A DNA stretch of 64,000 nt from Sarcocystis neurona (Eukaryota; Apicomplexa; Conoidasida; Eucoccidiorida; Sarcocystidae), in NCBI GenBank assembly GCA_000727475.1, contig KL647291.1:4784828-4848827 (forward strand), in the 5' to 3' direction. Made by a program: the position numbers and the translations under genes. The notes beneath the pieces are model-generated. The model was given only the letters and a program-made list of their open reading frames with translations. It was not told the DNA's origin and made no database searches. Positions 47,942 to 58,379 of this stretch are shown here, piece by piece; position 1 is the stretch's first letter; each line of letters starts with the position of its first letter.

Positions 47942-49648
47942 CTGGGCAACTGGAAACGGAATTTCCAAAGGTCATCGCGTGAGACGAACGTGTATCCCAT
48001 CGTCTTTCTCAACTGTTTGTGTGACTGCACCACACAGAGCACCAGCAACCCGACGAAAGCAGGGTCGTGCGAGTAGACCTGACAAAAGCCTTTGCTCTTC
48101 TACAAGCGTGATGGAGCAGCGCCACGTATGAACACAGAGCAGCAAAGGCGGCGGCGGAATATTGGGCGGGAACCGAATCAGCAATCAGGCAACAGTCACG
48201 TCAGCGATGTCAGCTGTACACAAGTGCGACCCACAAGAGAATCCACGCATTTATTATGAGCGTTGCAGAGAGATGAACCTCGTGCATACGACTGTTTATA
48301 GTGGTCTCCGACTCCGTAACATACACGCCAGTATATACGCTCAGGAAAGAACCTATCGTTACCTCTGCCTTTGAGTAGATGCGCAGCCCTGTGAGTGTAT
48401 TTGTATCTGTTTTCTGATATATACATATAAATACATATATGTACAAATAAATTTTGACAGCCTTATTAATGCCTGTGCGCGTGAAACTGTTTCTGCTCTG
48501 TCGAAGTAGAAGGCGATATAGTGGCCTATTCTGCGGAGTACCAAACGGCAGGCACCCACCAGGCTTTCCTTTGACCCATTGCGTCCCGAGCGCAGCCGTT
48601 GCCATCCGAAGCTGACTCACAACGCAAACGTCACAGCACCGACGCAGCAGCGCGGAATGCGGAGCACGGCGCCATTCCCCCCGCACCAATACAGCCGCTT
48701 CAATAGTATTAGAGAGTCCCCACGGTGGGGCCATAGCCTCCGTATTATTGCCGCGACCCCGCAGCCGCCCCACCGCCACTACAGGAGTAAGGAGTCAGCA
48801 GTCTGCACCACCGCAGGAGCACAGCTGCAGCGTCGCAGCAGACCAATAGCGTCAACCACGCAGAAGCAGTCCAATAACATATTGTTGTACATTAGGAAGC
48901 AAGCGAGTGCCGACAGCGCAGCGCTAGTGTTGTTCCCGCCATGCAGCGTCAGCGGAAGTGCCACGACTTTCGCTAAACTTCTGCAGCAGCAACCGCCAAG
49001 CGCAGCTAGCTGTGGGCTTGTCCGTCCCGGTTTGCGCCTATTTCGCTCCTGCTGTCTCTCTGGTTCGGCTGTATGACAACGGGTTACGCATTTCAACGGA
49101 TAGACAGCCATCACGGGATGCGAACAAAGGGCGCCCCTGCACACACGCTACCGTTGTGCACTCGTAGCACTGGAGGAGGACGCGCGGACGCTATTTCACA
49201 TGAATATGTCGTCCTTGATGATACCGTTAATGCAGAGGCGTGTGCGCTCCAAGGGCTTGTGCACCTAGGTGGAGGCGCTGCGGCCTAAATCTCGATCGTG
49301 GGTAACTGCACATGAGCCACGCTTCTTCAGAGACTGTTATTTGTGCCACAGTGCGCACGTCACCTACATATGCGTATACGTATATGCCTTCACGCCAGTC
49401 CCTACCAATGCTGGTGGATCTGTATACACATGTATATATACGCATACCTAGCAGGCATCTTACTGCAACACCACGCGCAGGCAGCGACGCGCACACGCAG
49501 TGCGTCCTTTTGTTGTGTGTCTGTTTACTCTCGTCTACACGTGTGTGACTGTGCATGTACAAATAATCCGGTAGCGTAGACAATCACGAGAGACGGCTGC
49601 AGAGAGAACCAGCCACAGGGGAACCACGACAGGTACAGGAACACATGC
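47942..49648. other. No well-supported gene
   Basis: A plus frame at 48579-49076 is open and Gln/Ser/Pro-rich (TTFAKLLQQQPPSAASCGL) but lacks an ATG; it could be an exon, since the plus strand is the CAG-rich one here. AT-rich microsatellite DNA is at about 48415-48442 and 49420-49445. Confidence 0.3.
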
Positions 49649-51961
49649 CTACCGGGTAAGTTTGAAGCGTAAAATGACTTTGCTGTGATTTTTCTTCTTC
49701 AGGGAGCGCTTCCTGTATTGGATCATGCGAGCGCAGAAGCGTGTCTTCCACCAGTTGATCGTCGGTTTGTACCCTCTGCGCTGCTGCAGGTCATACCAGC
49801 CCCTACCTTTTTCTAGCAAACGTAACGCTTGAAAGTGAGTGGCTGTCTGTTCTGCTCCTGACGAGTCCGTTGCTAGTCGTGCTCCCGCTGTTGCGGGCCC
49901 TCCTGCAGTTGCAACTGTTGCTGCCCTTGCTGCCCCCGGAGACTTCATCGTCGATGCACGTTCTGCCAGCACCGCTGCTGCACTTCGTCGTCCTGCGACC
50001 GCATCCTTGCGCTTGCTCAACAAAGTAGTAATTTCTTCTGTGGCTGCTCCTGCTGCTGCAGCACTGCGGTCTTGCGTGAAAGGACGGCCGCAATTGTCAT
50101 TCCTACTGAGAAATGGGCCGCACAAGTTCCGTCTTTCCTTTTGGGAGCATTCGCTGGAATTGGACGCACTGCCGCTGCTGCCTCTTCGACTATCATTGAA
50201 GTCAACAGAAATTTCCTGATCCGTAGGAAGACACACTGTGCTACTGGTGCTGCTGCCGCCGCTGGTGGTCTTCAGAGACCTCACACACTCATGCCGTTGT
50301 GGGAGACACAAACGACTCCCTTCGCTGCAGTCGACCCCGACGCTGCTACTGCGCATTCTGTCTTCTAGCCACTGCGGGTGCAGTGTTCCTGCCCCAGACA
50401 CGCACCCGAACAACGACAAAAATTTGCCTTCTTCAATGCCGTCACTACTGTATGCGTTGAAGCGGGATGAAAGCACACTGCAGCTGCACACTCTTGAGCA
50501 AGCGCGATGTCCGAAGACGGTCGTGCAGCCACTAAAATCGCTGCAACTGGGGTTGCTGCCGCGGAGGATGCTACTGTTGGCATCTACCCTGCTGTTGCGG
50601 TTGGCGCTGGAGCATCTGCCGCTGTTGCTGCGGCTCTCGATGGTGGTGATTCTGCTGCTACTCTCGCCTCTGCTCTTGCTAGTGCTACTGTGGATGCCGT
50701 TGCCGCTGCTCGGGCTCCCGTGGCTGGCAGGAATGCTAGAGAGATAGCCGCGAATACGCCTAGGCCCGTTTTTGCTGTTGCTGGTGTTCCTCTTCCAAAA
50801 TTTTAAGCAGGGCTCCAAAGCTGCGTATCTCCAATGACGTGTCAGGTCGTACCACCGCTGCATAACTTCACTTGTGAGGACGTAAGCGATCGGTCGCTTC
50901 TCCGTAATCAAGCCGCGGCGGCACCCAGGTGTACCCATGCGCGTGGAAGGCGGGGAAAAAGTGGTAGCAGCGGCACCACCAGCAGAAGAGTTCTGCTGCT
51001 CTCTCAGTGGGGCCAACAGCCTACACCGCACGTAGAGAGAAGAGGTGGATGTGTTTCTTGCACTGAAGTTGCTACCGCCGCAGCCTAGCTCTACGCAGGA
51101 CTGGCGTGCGACAGAGCAGCAGCAGCGGCAGCACCGTACGCAGGGGGAGTACGGGAGACGCTGGTAAGTGAAACTGTAGCTGCCGCTTGTTTCTCGCGAT
51201 GCCGAAGGGTGCACAAGCTGCGGCTGTGGAGCACTACCACGTGTCGTAGCCCACGCCCTGCTTTCAACAAGAAGAGGATGTTTTCCCAGGTCCGACAGCG
51301 AAGGAAACACGGTGCTGCCGCTGCTCGTGCACCTGCTCCTGCTGTTCTTATGCGGACGCAGCAGGCAGTCAGCGGCGTAGCGGCTCGACGTGCTGCGGTG
51401 TTCCGCGTTGGAGCATGGAATTGGACAGCTGCGACGACAAAAAGCTGGGCAGCCGTTTATAAGGGGATCAGCACACGGTACAGCAACACCTCCTTTTCTC
51501 TGCGCGCACTGAATTCTTCGGAGACTTTGAGACTTTACTAGGAGCGACACACACGTTCCGTCGTTCCGGCTGTTCAACGCCCTGCTGTTTATCCCGCAGG
51601 CGCAGCCCTTGGAGCTGCACCTGCTCTCGGACCAATGAGTGAGGCTACTGCTGTGGATGCTGCGGTAACGCGAGGGAAACACACGAGTGGACAACTTTGA
51701 AAAGATGTCCCCTTTAAGAGCGAGCGAAGCAGCTCTCGCGGGTGCGGCAAGAGCAGCAGGTGCACCAGTAGCAAAAGCAGCAGCACGTGCTGCAGCTGCC
51801 GCGTTAGTGGCCCGCCTCGCTGCCAGAGCTGCGCGCATCCTGGGGTGACGAGCGCCCTGACTGCTGTCCAACCCTCTATGCGTGGACGTTGTATGCACCA
51901 GTAACTTCGCACGTACGCTGCGCAGCACGAAGGAAGAGCGCTGACGCCGGGTTTTTTTCAT
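49649..51961 (-). CDS. Large hypothetical protein, 770 codons, unrecognised
   Basis: An ATG at 51961 (MKKTRRQRSSFVLRSVRAKL) opens 2313 nt without a stop, far beyond chance here, ending ILRFKLTR. The N-terminus is basic. Next comes an Ala-rich helix-like part (NAAAAARAAAFATGAPAAL), then long Ser/Arg/Cys-rich low complexity. Two regions echo each other: RWYDLTRHWRYAALEPCLKF (about 50.78-50.87 kb) and GWYDLQQRRGYKPTINWWK (about 49.70-49.81 kb), sharing WYDL, a Tyr six residues on and a Lys near the end. The minus strand is the CAG/AGC-rich strand here, as for sense strands of other genes in the window. Plus-strand frames in the same DNA are also open and Ala/Val-rich (50507-50806), so composition partly explains the openness. 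It may contain unnoticed introns. Function unknown. Confidence 0.58.
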   Translation of the reverse strand: MKKTRRQRSSFVLRSVRAKLLVHTTSTHRGLDSSQGARHPRMRAALAARRATNAAAAARAAAFATGAPAALAAPARAASLALKGDIFSKLSTRVFPSRYRSIHSSSLTHWSESRCSSKGCACGINSRALNSRNDGTCVSLLVKSQSLRRIQCAQRKGGVAVPCADPLINGCPAFCRRSCPIPCSNAEHRSTSSRYAADCLLRPHKNSRSRCTSSGSTVFPSLSDLGKHPLLVESRAWATTRGSAPQPQLVHPSASRETSGSYSFTYQRLPYSPCVRCCRCCCSVARQSCVELGCGGSNFSARNTSTSSLYVRCRLLAPLREQQNSSAGGAAATTFSPPSTRMGTPGCRRGLITEKRPIAYVLTSEVMQRWYDLTRHWRYAALEPCLKFWKRNTSNSKNGPRRIRGYLSSIPASHGSPSSGNGIHSSTSKSRGESSSRITTIESRSNSGRCSSANRNSRVDANSSILRGSNPSCSDFSGCTTVFGHRACSRVCSCSVLSSRFNAYSSDGIEEGKFLSLFGCVSGAGTLHPQWLEDRMRSSSVGVDCSEGSRLCLPQRHECVRSLKTTSGGSSTSSTVCLPTDQEISVDFNDSRRGSSGSASNSSECSQKERRNLCGPFLSRNDNCGRPFTQDRSAAAAGAATEEITTLLSKRKDAVAGRRSAAAVLAERASTMKSPGAARAATVATAGGPATAGARLATDSSGAEQTATHFQALRLLEKGRGWYDLQQRRGYKPTINWWKTRFCARMIQYRKRSLKKKNHSKVILRFKLTR

Positions 51962-51972
51962 GAAATAGGTAG

Positions 51973-52143
51973 CAGCAGCAGCAGCAGCGTGTGCTTCCGC
52001 ATGCTAGACGTCAGTATCTGGCCAAAGCAGCTGAGGACAAGGACACGGCAGCAGGAGAAATAGAAGTGGCAGCGCCACCGGTGTATCAGCAGCAGGAGCA
52101 GCGCCTGAGAGAGGCAGCAGCGGACGGCAGCAGCACCAGCGGG
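51973..52143 (+). CDS. Candidate exon, Gln/Ala-rich helical
   Basis: It starts after an AG at 51971-51972 with five CAG codons and runs to a donor (AGCGGG then GTAAAA), exactly 57 codons. It reads RVLPHARRQYLAKAAEDKDT and PPVYQQQEQRLREAAADGSS: charged, helical, low complexity. It lies 12 bp from the ATG of the divergent 770-codon ORF, so if both are real they would share a bidirectional promoter or overlap 5' ends. Family unknown. Confidence 0.3.
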
Positions 52144-52284
52144 GTAAAATTGATGCATACGCACCGGAGCAGTAGAGTCTGCGCCAGGCGCCGCCGGTGT
52201 GCTTCGCGGCAAAAAGGACCTAGGCCATACAGCCGAGTAATCGAAAGCCACCGTGGCTGCAAACTGCTTTACGCGTAGGGACGA

Positions 52285-53434
52285 ATGTGCATTCACTTCT
52301 GCACAGAGAGAGCAAAGGGCGCACACGTAATGTCGCCCTCGTTAAACCTACCATTGACGCACGACAAGACATTGCCCTCGATCACGACACCAGAACGTCT
52401 CTGCCATTTTCGTGCATCCACTTTTGCCGCTGTTCAAGCAGTGAAGAAAACGAATACCTTCGAGAAACTCACTGCATCTGCCAAAGAAAAGTGCAGGGCA
52501 TGAATTCTTCGCTGTTGCTACTGGGGCTCCCCTCCGAGGATGTTGTCGGCTTTTGTTCAGTAGAAGGGGCACGTTTCTTCCACGTGGAATAACAAGATAT
52601 CTATGGACAGTCACACAACGCCTTACCGCGAGTGTTGCCGTGTAGCTGAACCAAATTGGATCCTAGACGTGCACACGTCTCCACATCGTGTCAAATCCTT
52701 ATATTTCAACTAAAAAACAGGTTCCCGAAGAAATGCTTTCCCGTCTACACATTTACATGTAGATATATGTGTGTACGTTTTCTACAGGGGAAAAAACTAC
52801 CAGCTGCGCCCTTGCATGTGTCAGCTGCAGGAGTTGTACACTTGCGTGTATATATTTATACACGCGCATGTGTAGAGGGGGGAAGGTGTCTGCCTGCACA
52901 ACCTCAGAGATTGCATGCAGTCTATCCACAGGCGATTTGACGTCACAGATGCGCAGTTCGAATATACTGCGAACAAGCCGACTACGTGGCCTTGAGAGCC
53001 TTGCAGGCGTGTGCGTATATTTCTTTAGTCACAGCGGCTGGAACAACACCAAATACCGTACCTCAGCAGAGTGGTGGACATGTTTTTTTCTCATCTGTCG
53101 TCGCGATTTGTGCTCGGTGGTGGATACCGGGAAGTGGACAGGGATGCATCGATATATCCACGTGTGCGTACCACAACCTGGCTAGCGGGACTGTGACGGT
53201 ACGCAAGGCCAAGGACACACGAACGCTTTCAAAAGAAACACACGCCTTTGAAAATGCACACAGCAGCACCAGCATGCACATTAAAATAAAAATTGAGCCA
53301 TACCATAAGTTGATGTACGTGAGCTGTCCATGCGTATGTCAGCCTTGTAGCTGGCACAGCATGCGACGTAGGTCCCGGGCGGGCACCGGCCGAAAAAAGC
53401 TAGTAACAGCGGCCGTAACCGCAGCCACCAGCAG
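52285..53434. other. Uncertain coding content
   Basis: A plus frame ends at 52503 with STFAAVQAVKKTNTFEKLTA SAKEK-type sequence (Ala/Lys-rich helix) and may be an exon, but splice sites were not resolved. The rest (52510-53434) shows introns-like TA/TG-rich DNA and no supported gene. Confidence 0.25.
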
Positions 53435-53552
53435 ACAATTCGAAATAAATTGGATAGTGCAGACGCTAGTGACAGAGCTCTACGAGAAGCTATGCCGATA
53501 CGAGAGGGCTCTTTCTCAATGCCGCTGGGATGTGTCGCAGAAGAAACGGTTC
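53435..53552 (+). CDS. Candidate exon, TPR-like helix pair
   Basis: Acceptor CCACCAGCAG, donor CGGTTC then GTATGC. The 39 codons read QFEINWIVQTLVTELYEKLC and RYERALSQCRWDVSQKKRF. LYEKLCRYERAL has the spacing of a tetratricopeptide helix turn. It is the most protein-like plus segment between 52 and 56 kb. The minus strand is also open here (53281-53853). Gene identity unknown. Confidence 0.32.
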
Positions 53553-54386
53553 GTATGCTTCTGCGCCCTCCCCTCAGCAGCGCAGGACACACGGCTGAAC
53601 GGGTTGACGTGCGCCAACAGGGCGGCAGCTGTACCGCCGCACTCAGTGCCGTCGGTGCTATTGGCCTGAAGCTCATATACGGGTCCACATGGAAGAAGTA
53701 TTCATACACTTGCACAACCAAATAAAGATCTACACGTGTACGTTGGAAAAGCTTTGTCTGGTGGTCGGTGGCTCGCACGAGCTCCCGCGTGCTGTTCAGA
53801 GCACGTGTTTGCAGTAGACATGCTGCACCGGCCCTCCATAAAGATAAATACACTTGCTTCTTATTCCCCTTGTACCGTTTTTCCTCACCTTAGCGCCAGT
53901 GTGATGCGACTTTTAACTAAATATTTGACGAGCCAACCAAGGGCATGCACTATGCTAGAGAAGACATCGCTTACACGTGCGTGTCTCGTACATAAACTTA
54001 TGAAAACGTTTGTTTGCACGGGGTACTGGCGTAAGCTTATTTAGGGTTTGGCCCGCACACTTTATTAAAGCATTGTTTGAAAGTTGAAGTGAAGTCTACA
54101 TTCAGGTGCGCGGACGCCGTCTAGGCACATTTCGACTTGTACGTAAAAGTACGGTATGGGACCTGTACTCTACGTAGCCATCTAGTATTCTGGGGAGCGC
54201 AGCAATGCGGCGTCACTTCCGCCACGCGCACTGATCTTTTACGTCCCTTGAGTTGATCACATCTCGCCACCCGTGGACGAGAACACCGCGGCCGGAGAGC
54301 TTCGAGAACAACCAGTCAGACACGCTGCCCCGTATGGAGCGAACTTCGACACGACTCACAACAACGGGGCACAGGCAAGTCCCAAC

Positions 54387-54746
54387 ATGGCACCCTTGTA
54401 CTGGGGAAGCCTTTGTGCGGTTTCTTTTCTAGTATACCGTTTAGTCTTTTGCGCAGCCAGAGTGTATTCAGCGCGTCAGCGGCAGAGTAGCGCATTCACA
54501 CGGATAAGAAGAAAAAACACTGGCCGTTTGAGTGACAGCACCATCATACAGTCGATTCAATGGGAACTGTACAGATTACGGCTGATCACCAGGCATATAA
54601 CGACACATCTGATTAACATAAAATCGAACCTAACGTCCTTCGAAGGAGACGTACCAGCAGCAACCGCCTGCTGCTGCTGCTGCAGTTTGTGCACGGGGCT
54701 GACAGTACGGTGTGCGTATGCGGTGGCGAACCCTTCTACGTGCTGA
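54387..54746 (+). CDS. Small membrane-protein-like ORF or first exon
   Basis: An ATG at 54387 gives MAPLYWGSLCAVSFLVYRLV, one membrane-spanning segment, then a basic linker (FTRIRRKNTGR) and a long polar helix (IIQSIQWELYRLRLITRHIT). A GAAGGAGAC then GTACCA site at about 54651 could be a donor; beyond it the frame turns into a Cys run of TGC repeats before stopping at 54746. The frame is open upstream to a GTG at 54273. No family is recognised. Confidence 0.3.
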   Translation: MAPLYWGSLCAVSFLVYRLVFCAARVYSARQRQSSAFTRIRRKNTGRLSDSTIIQSIQWELYRLRLITRHITTHLINIKSNLTSFEGDVPAATACCCCCSLCTGLTVRCAYAVANPSTC

Positions 54747-54810
54747 TGCCACAAATCCACGAGCACCACAAGTCTGCATGAAAACTGGGGACTTTATCCA
54801 TTACTGCGCC

Positions 54811-55232
54811 GTTTGTACATGTATGGTAATGCGGGCGGCGTCTAAGGCCGCGCCTGCGGGTGACAGTACGGTGAAGGCTGCTCGTAGTGCCTGTTCCTGC
54901 ACCTGCAGGTGCCTAGAAATTCGTGAACACTGCACACGTCATCACATGCAGAAGCAACAGACAGTGGCACGCGCAGTGGCCCCCCGAGGGTGTGTTCTAC
55001 TGCGCAGACGCACATACTGCTCCGTCTGTACATGTATGGTAATGCGGGCGGCGTCTGAGGCCGCCCTAGCGGGTGACAGTACGATGACGGCTGCTCGTAG
55101 TGCCTGCTCCTGAACCTGCAGCTTCCTAGGAATTAGTGAACACTACACACGTCATCACATGCAGAAGCAACAGACGGTGGCACGCGCAGTGGCCTCCAGA
55201 GGGTGTGCTCTACTGCGCAGACGCGCATAGTG
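54811..55232. repeat. Tandem duplication, 213 bp x 2
   Basis: Copy 1 begins at 54811 and copy 2 at 55024 with GT(T/C)TGTACATGTATGGTAATG. Both contain GTGACAGTACG, CATCACATGCAGAAGCAACAG and end CTACTGCGCAGACGC. Identity is about 93%. The period is a multiple of three (71 codons). Confidence 0.95.
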
Positions 55233-56087
55233 AAATGCTCACATACCCGCTACAAGGAGTAATCTATATTGTTTCTGCGGGTTGTATAATCGTGAAACCG
55301 CCTGCATCTTAACTGCCCTGGTGCAGCCTCTGGCACGACGTACAGCTTTATTTCCTATGTCGCTGCGTCGAACCTTTGGACGCCTGTTATTCTGCCTCCT
55401 TGTCAGTTAAAAAGTGACAGCATCACGTCGATAAGTGAATTCAGCATCTCGTCCCTCTGCAGGCCCGGTGCACACATCTTGGCACGCAGACACGTGCATC
55501 CGCACTGACCTCACACACACGTAGCGCGAGTCTGCTCTCATACGCGGACACAGGACCGCTGGCATGCCGTCACGCATTGTCCTCCCTACACGGTGGAATA
55601 TGCGGCGGTCTTCACGCATGGAAACAAACGTATGCACCCGTACACCGGTACATATACGTGCACACACAGAAGCACATCGAGTGTACGCTATAGCAGGGCC
55701 CTAACCATACTGCGTCAAGTGTGTCACTATGTGGCACGCGGAATACGACAACTCTTCGCTGACCCTCACCACGCAACCAGCAGACCACGCGATGCCGGCA
55801 GTTGGTAACGCTCCCGCAAGTGTCCTTACACAGTACACAATTTGAAACCTTTTTCTCCTTCCATCGCGTCATGTGGCACTACCCAGACCCTGCAGCTGAG
55901 CTGCTCCTGGTTCGACCTCTCTGTGACTGAGGAACATCCTTCCTACTACTGCAGGTGCTGCCGTTGTACAGAACAAAACTTAACATAACACACGCCACAG
56001 TGATGCTGTCTGACGTGAATCGAAAACATAAGTGGCGTGCCCGTATCCCCACGTGCGCTGACTCTGCTCCTGCTGCTGCTGTCCCAG
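55233..56087. other. No supported gene
   Basis: CA/TG-rich DNA. Short overlapping frames on both strands (55407-55667, 55593-55872) without motif. Confidence 0.35.
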
Positions 56088-56168
56088 TCTGGCGCCCTTT
56101 TGCGGCTGTGTCCAGATGCTACCCGGCTGCTGCATTTGACGGCAACCGCTGTTCTCGTCCTCATGCAG
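56088..56168 (+). CDS. Candidate 27-codon exon, Leu-rich
   Basis: A long pyrimidine tract (CTGCTGCTGCTGTCCCAG) precedes it and CATGCAG then GTCAGA follows. The exon reads SGALLRLCPDATRLLHLTAT then AVLVLMQ, phase 0 at both ends. The antisense strand is also open. Confidence 0.27.
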
Positions 56169-56627
56169 GTCAGAATACCCAGAATCTGCTGCAGACACTT
56201 CGCTGCTGTGCAGTTCACGGAGGGCGGCATCAGCTGCACTCTTCGTGGTCCACCTGCAGAAAAAAGAATCGCCTAGCGCTACAAGAAATTCGCAAGCTTT
56301 ACATGCGAATTTCAATATACAGGTATATACTCCACGTGTATACCTCCACGAGATGGGAGGAATTACTACGCGTACGCATGTGCGTGCGTGCACCTGTACG
56401 CATTCCACGAGGCTACGTCGCACGCAGTGACAAACGGCTGACTGCGTATGACATCCCGTCGCGCATCAACTGCAACGGTTACTATGCAGGAACAGCGCCG
56501 ACGAGTTCTGCTTCACGACATACAGTTCTCCGTACGTCAGACGAGCGAACACACTGAGACTTCTTCCCTCGACCCGCTCTCGGTTGGACAACGGTGTTTA
56601 CATCCTCCCTGTCCGTCTTTGATTAGA

Positions 56628-56770
56628 CGTGACACCACGTACTGAACAATTGCAAATATTGGTCTCACTGTTGCACCCAACCGTGTCTACGATCACGGCC
56701 GACTGGAGACGTGTGCACCAGAGAGTCAGACGTTTCAACGAACAGACCAGTACTTGCGAACTGTTTCCAG
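56628..56770 (+). CDS. Candidate exon of the same or another plus-strand gene
   Basis: Acceptor CTTTGATTAG, donor TTTCCAG then GTGAGC (strong). It reads EQLQILVSLLHPTVSTITAD then WRRVHQRVRRFNEQTSTC, amphipathic helices, entering in phase 1 and leaving in phase 1. Preceding and following exons were not connected. Family not recognised. Confidence 0.3.
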
Positions 56771-57476
56771 GTGAGCATGTCGTCACTGGAGGCTCCATTA
56801 CGTATTTACACAGAGATGCATCCATTTGCACACGCGCATCGAACCGTGCTGTCATTTGCGAAGATATGTGTTATAACGCTGCCGCGTTAGCTCCCCGCAT
56901 GAGCCGCAGACAAGGGGGCCCTCTCGGCTGCAGCACAGGATCGCCATCATGAAGTGAATTGAATGCGCCACACGAATACAGACTTCGGCGTCTGTGTCTA
57001 TACACAAAAAGACACGTGCATCACAACGCTACTGACGAAGACGGAAACGTACCACTACAAATGCATGCAGCCAAGCTCCTATCCGCGGATAATTAGTCGA
57101 GAGGTACTACATGCGCTGCTGTAAGCGGCAGGCGACGCAGCACCATTCCACACAGAAAAAAGTGGGGACGCCTCCACTGTGTTTTCTCACCTGTCAAGAA
57201 TTAAGTAACGCCGGTGTTCCACACGCTGCTGCTCAGGTTGCCCCTTCGCAGTCGCTGTTGTCGCTATAGCACCGGACCGACTCCAGCTGTTCCGATGGAC
57301 GTACACCCGAGAAGAAATAAAGCCGGGACGCCTGCAGGCAAAATCCTGCCAACCTGTGAAAAATCAGGACAAGTAAGACGTCCTGCGTCCACACTGCCCA
57401 TACATGTGGGCGTCACGTGTGCATATCCTCCTGGGTGCGCTACTGTGGCGTGTGCGATACGGCCACGTGCTTTCTT

Positions 57477-58379
57477 TTATCTAGTGTTTGTGCTGCACTT
57501 ACGACTGATGACTTCTTCAGGAGTTGGTTCAATCCCGTCCCTATCTGTCCCACTGACACTTTGTTGACGCCTATTGTCGCAGCCCGCTCTGGCGGCGCTG
57601 CCGTTGCTGCTTCTCGTGCGCCACGCCTTGCTGTGGCTGCTTCTGGAGCTCTCGACATTCCCGTCACAGGCTGCGTTGTTGCTGCTGGCGGTGAGGCGGT
57701 CGTGGCAGCTGACATCGCAGCTGGTAGTGTGTTGGTCTCGCTGCACCGGCTCAGCAGTACACGTTTCCATGGCGTTTCCCTCTAACACGTTCACGCACAG
57801 GACGCTTTCCGCTGTATACATATCACGCAGTTCTTCCTGAAGGCGTTCTGTATACCACCCCATAAACATACATCCGCCTCCCACGGGCAGCACCCAGGGC
57901 CACTGCCGTCTGCCCGCCTCCCCCCTCTCACTTTTGCCTTTTGCTGCCGGGCCAGCTGCAAACGCAGTAGTAACGGGCGCAAGAGGTACAGCGTGCTGCG
58001 GGCTGCTAGCGGTCGGGACGCTGGAGAAAAAAACCCTGCGTGCGTTCCAACCTCCGTACGAACTAGTTTCAGGCATCTTAGAAGGGCCACCGACGTTTAT
58101 GCACCTTGTTCTGAGGCGGCTGATCCCGAGGAGGGAAGGGCTCTGTCGTTGACTGTGCACCTCTTCGCTGCCTTTTGAGCAGTTGTAAGCACCACCGCAG
58201 CACGGTCTGGGTCGGATCCTGCCGCTGCCCTCTGGACTGCAGCAGCTGCACCTGCTGGACCGCCACTGTTGCTGCGCAGGTCTGCAGCAGTTTCCAGTCT
58301 GGGTAAACCCATCACACAGGAGAGCAATGCGCTTTTCGCGCCCTGCCGAGAACAGACGCGGGAGACTAGCAGCAGCCAT
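57477..58379 (-). CDS. Hypothetical protein, 300 codons
   Basis: An ATG at 58379 (MAAASLPRLFSAGREKRIAL) opens 903 nt to a stop at 57477. The first half is Cys/Ser/Gly-rich; the centre has RRQWPWVLPVGGGCMFMGWY then TERLQEELRDMYTAESVLCV, the only well-folded-looking part; the C-terminal third is Ser/Asn/Arg-rich (SSNGSAARAGCDNRR). The minus strand is CAG/AGC-rich here, as expected for the sense strand in this window. A second minus frame (58097-58387) is also open and Ala-rich, and internal AG/GT sites could allow introns. No family is recognised. Confidence 0.45.
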   Translation of the reverse strand: MAAASLPRLFSAGREKRIALLCDGFTQTGNCCRPAQQQWRSSRCSCCSPEGSGRIRPRPCCGGAYNCSKGSEEVHSQRQSPSLLGISRLRTRCINVGGPSKMPETSSYGGWNARRVFFSSVPTASSPQHAVPLAPVTTAFAAGPAAKGKSERGEAGRRQWPWVLPVGGGCMFMGWYTERLQEELRDMYTAESVLCVNVLEGNAMETCTAEPVQRDQHTTSCDVSCHDRLTASSNNAACDGNVESSRSSHSKAWRTRSSNGSAARAGCDNRRQQSVSGTDRDGIEPTPEEVISRKCSTNTR

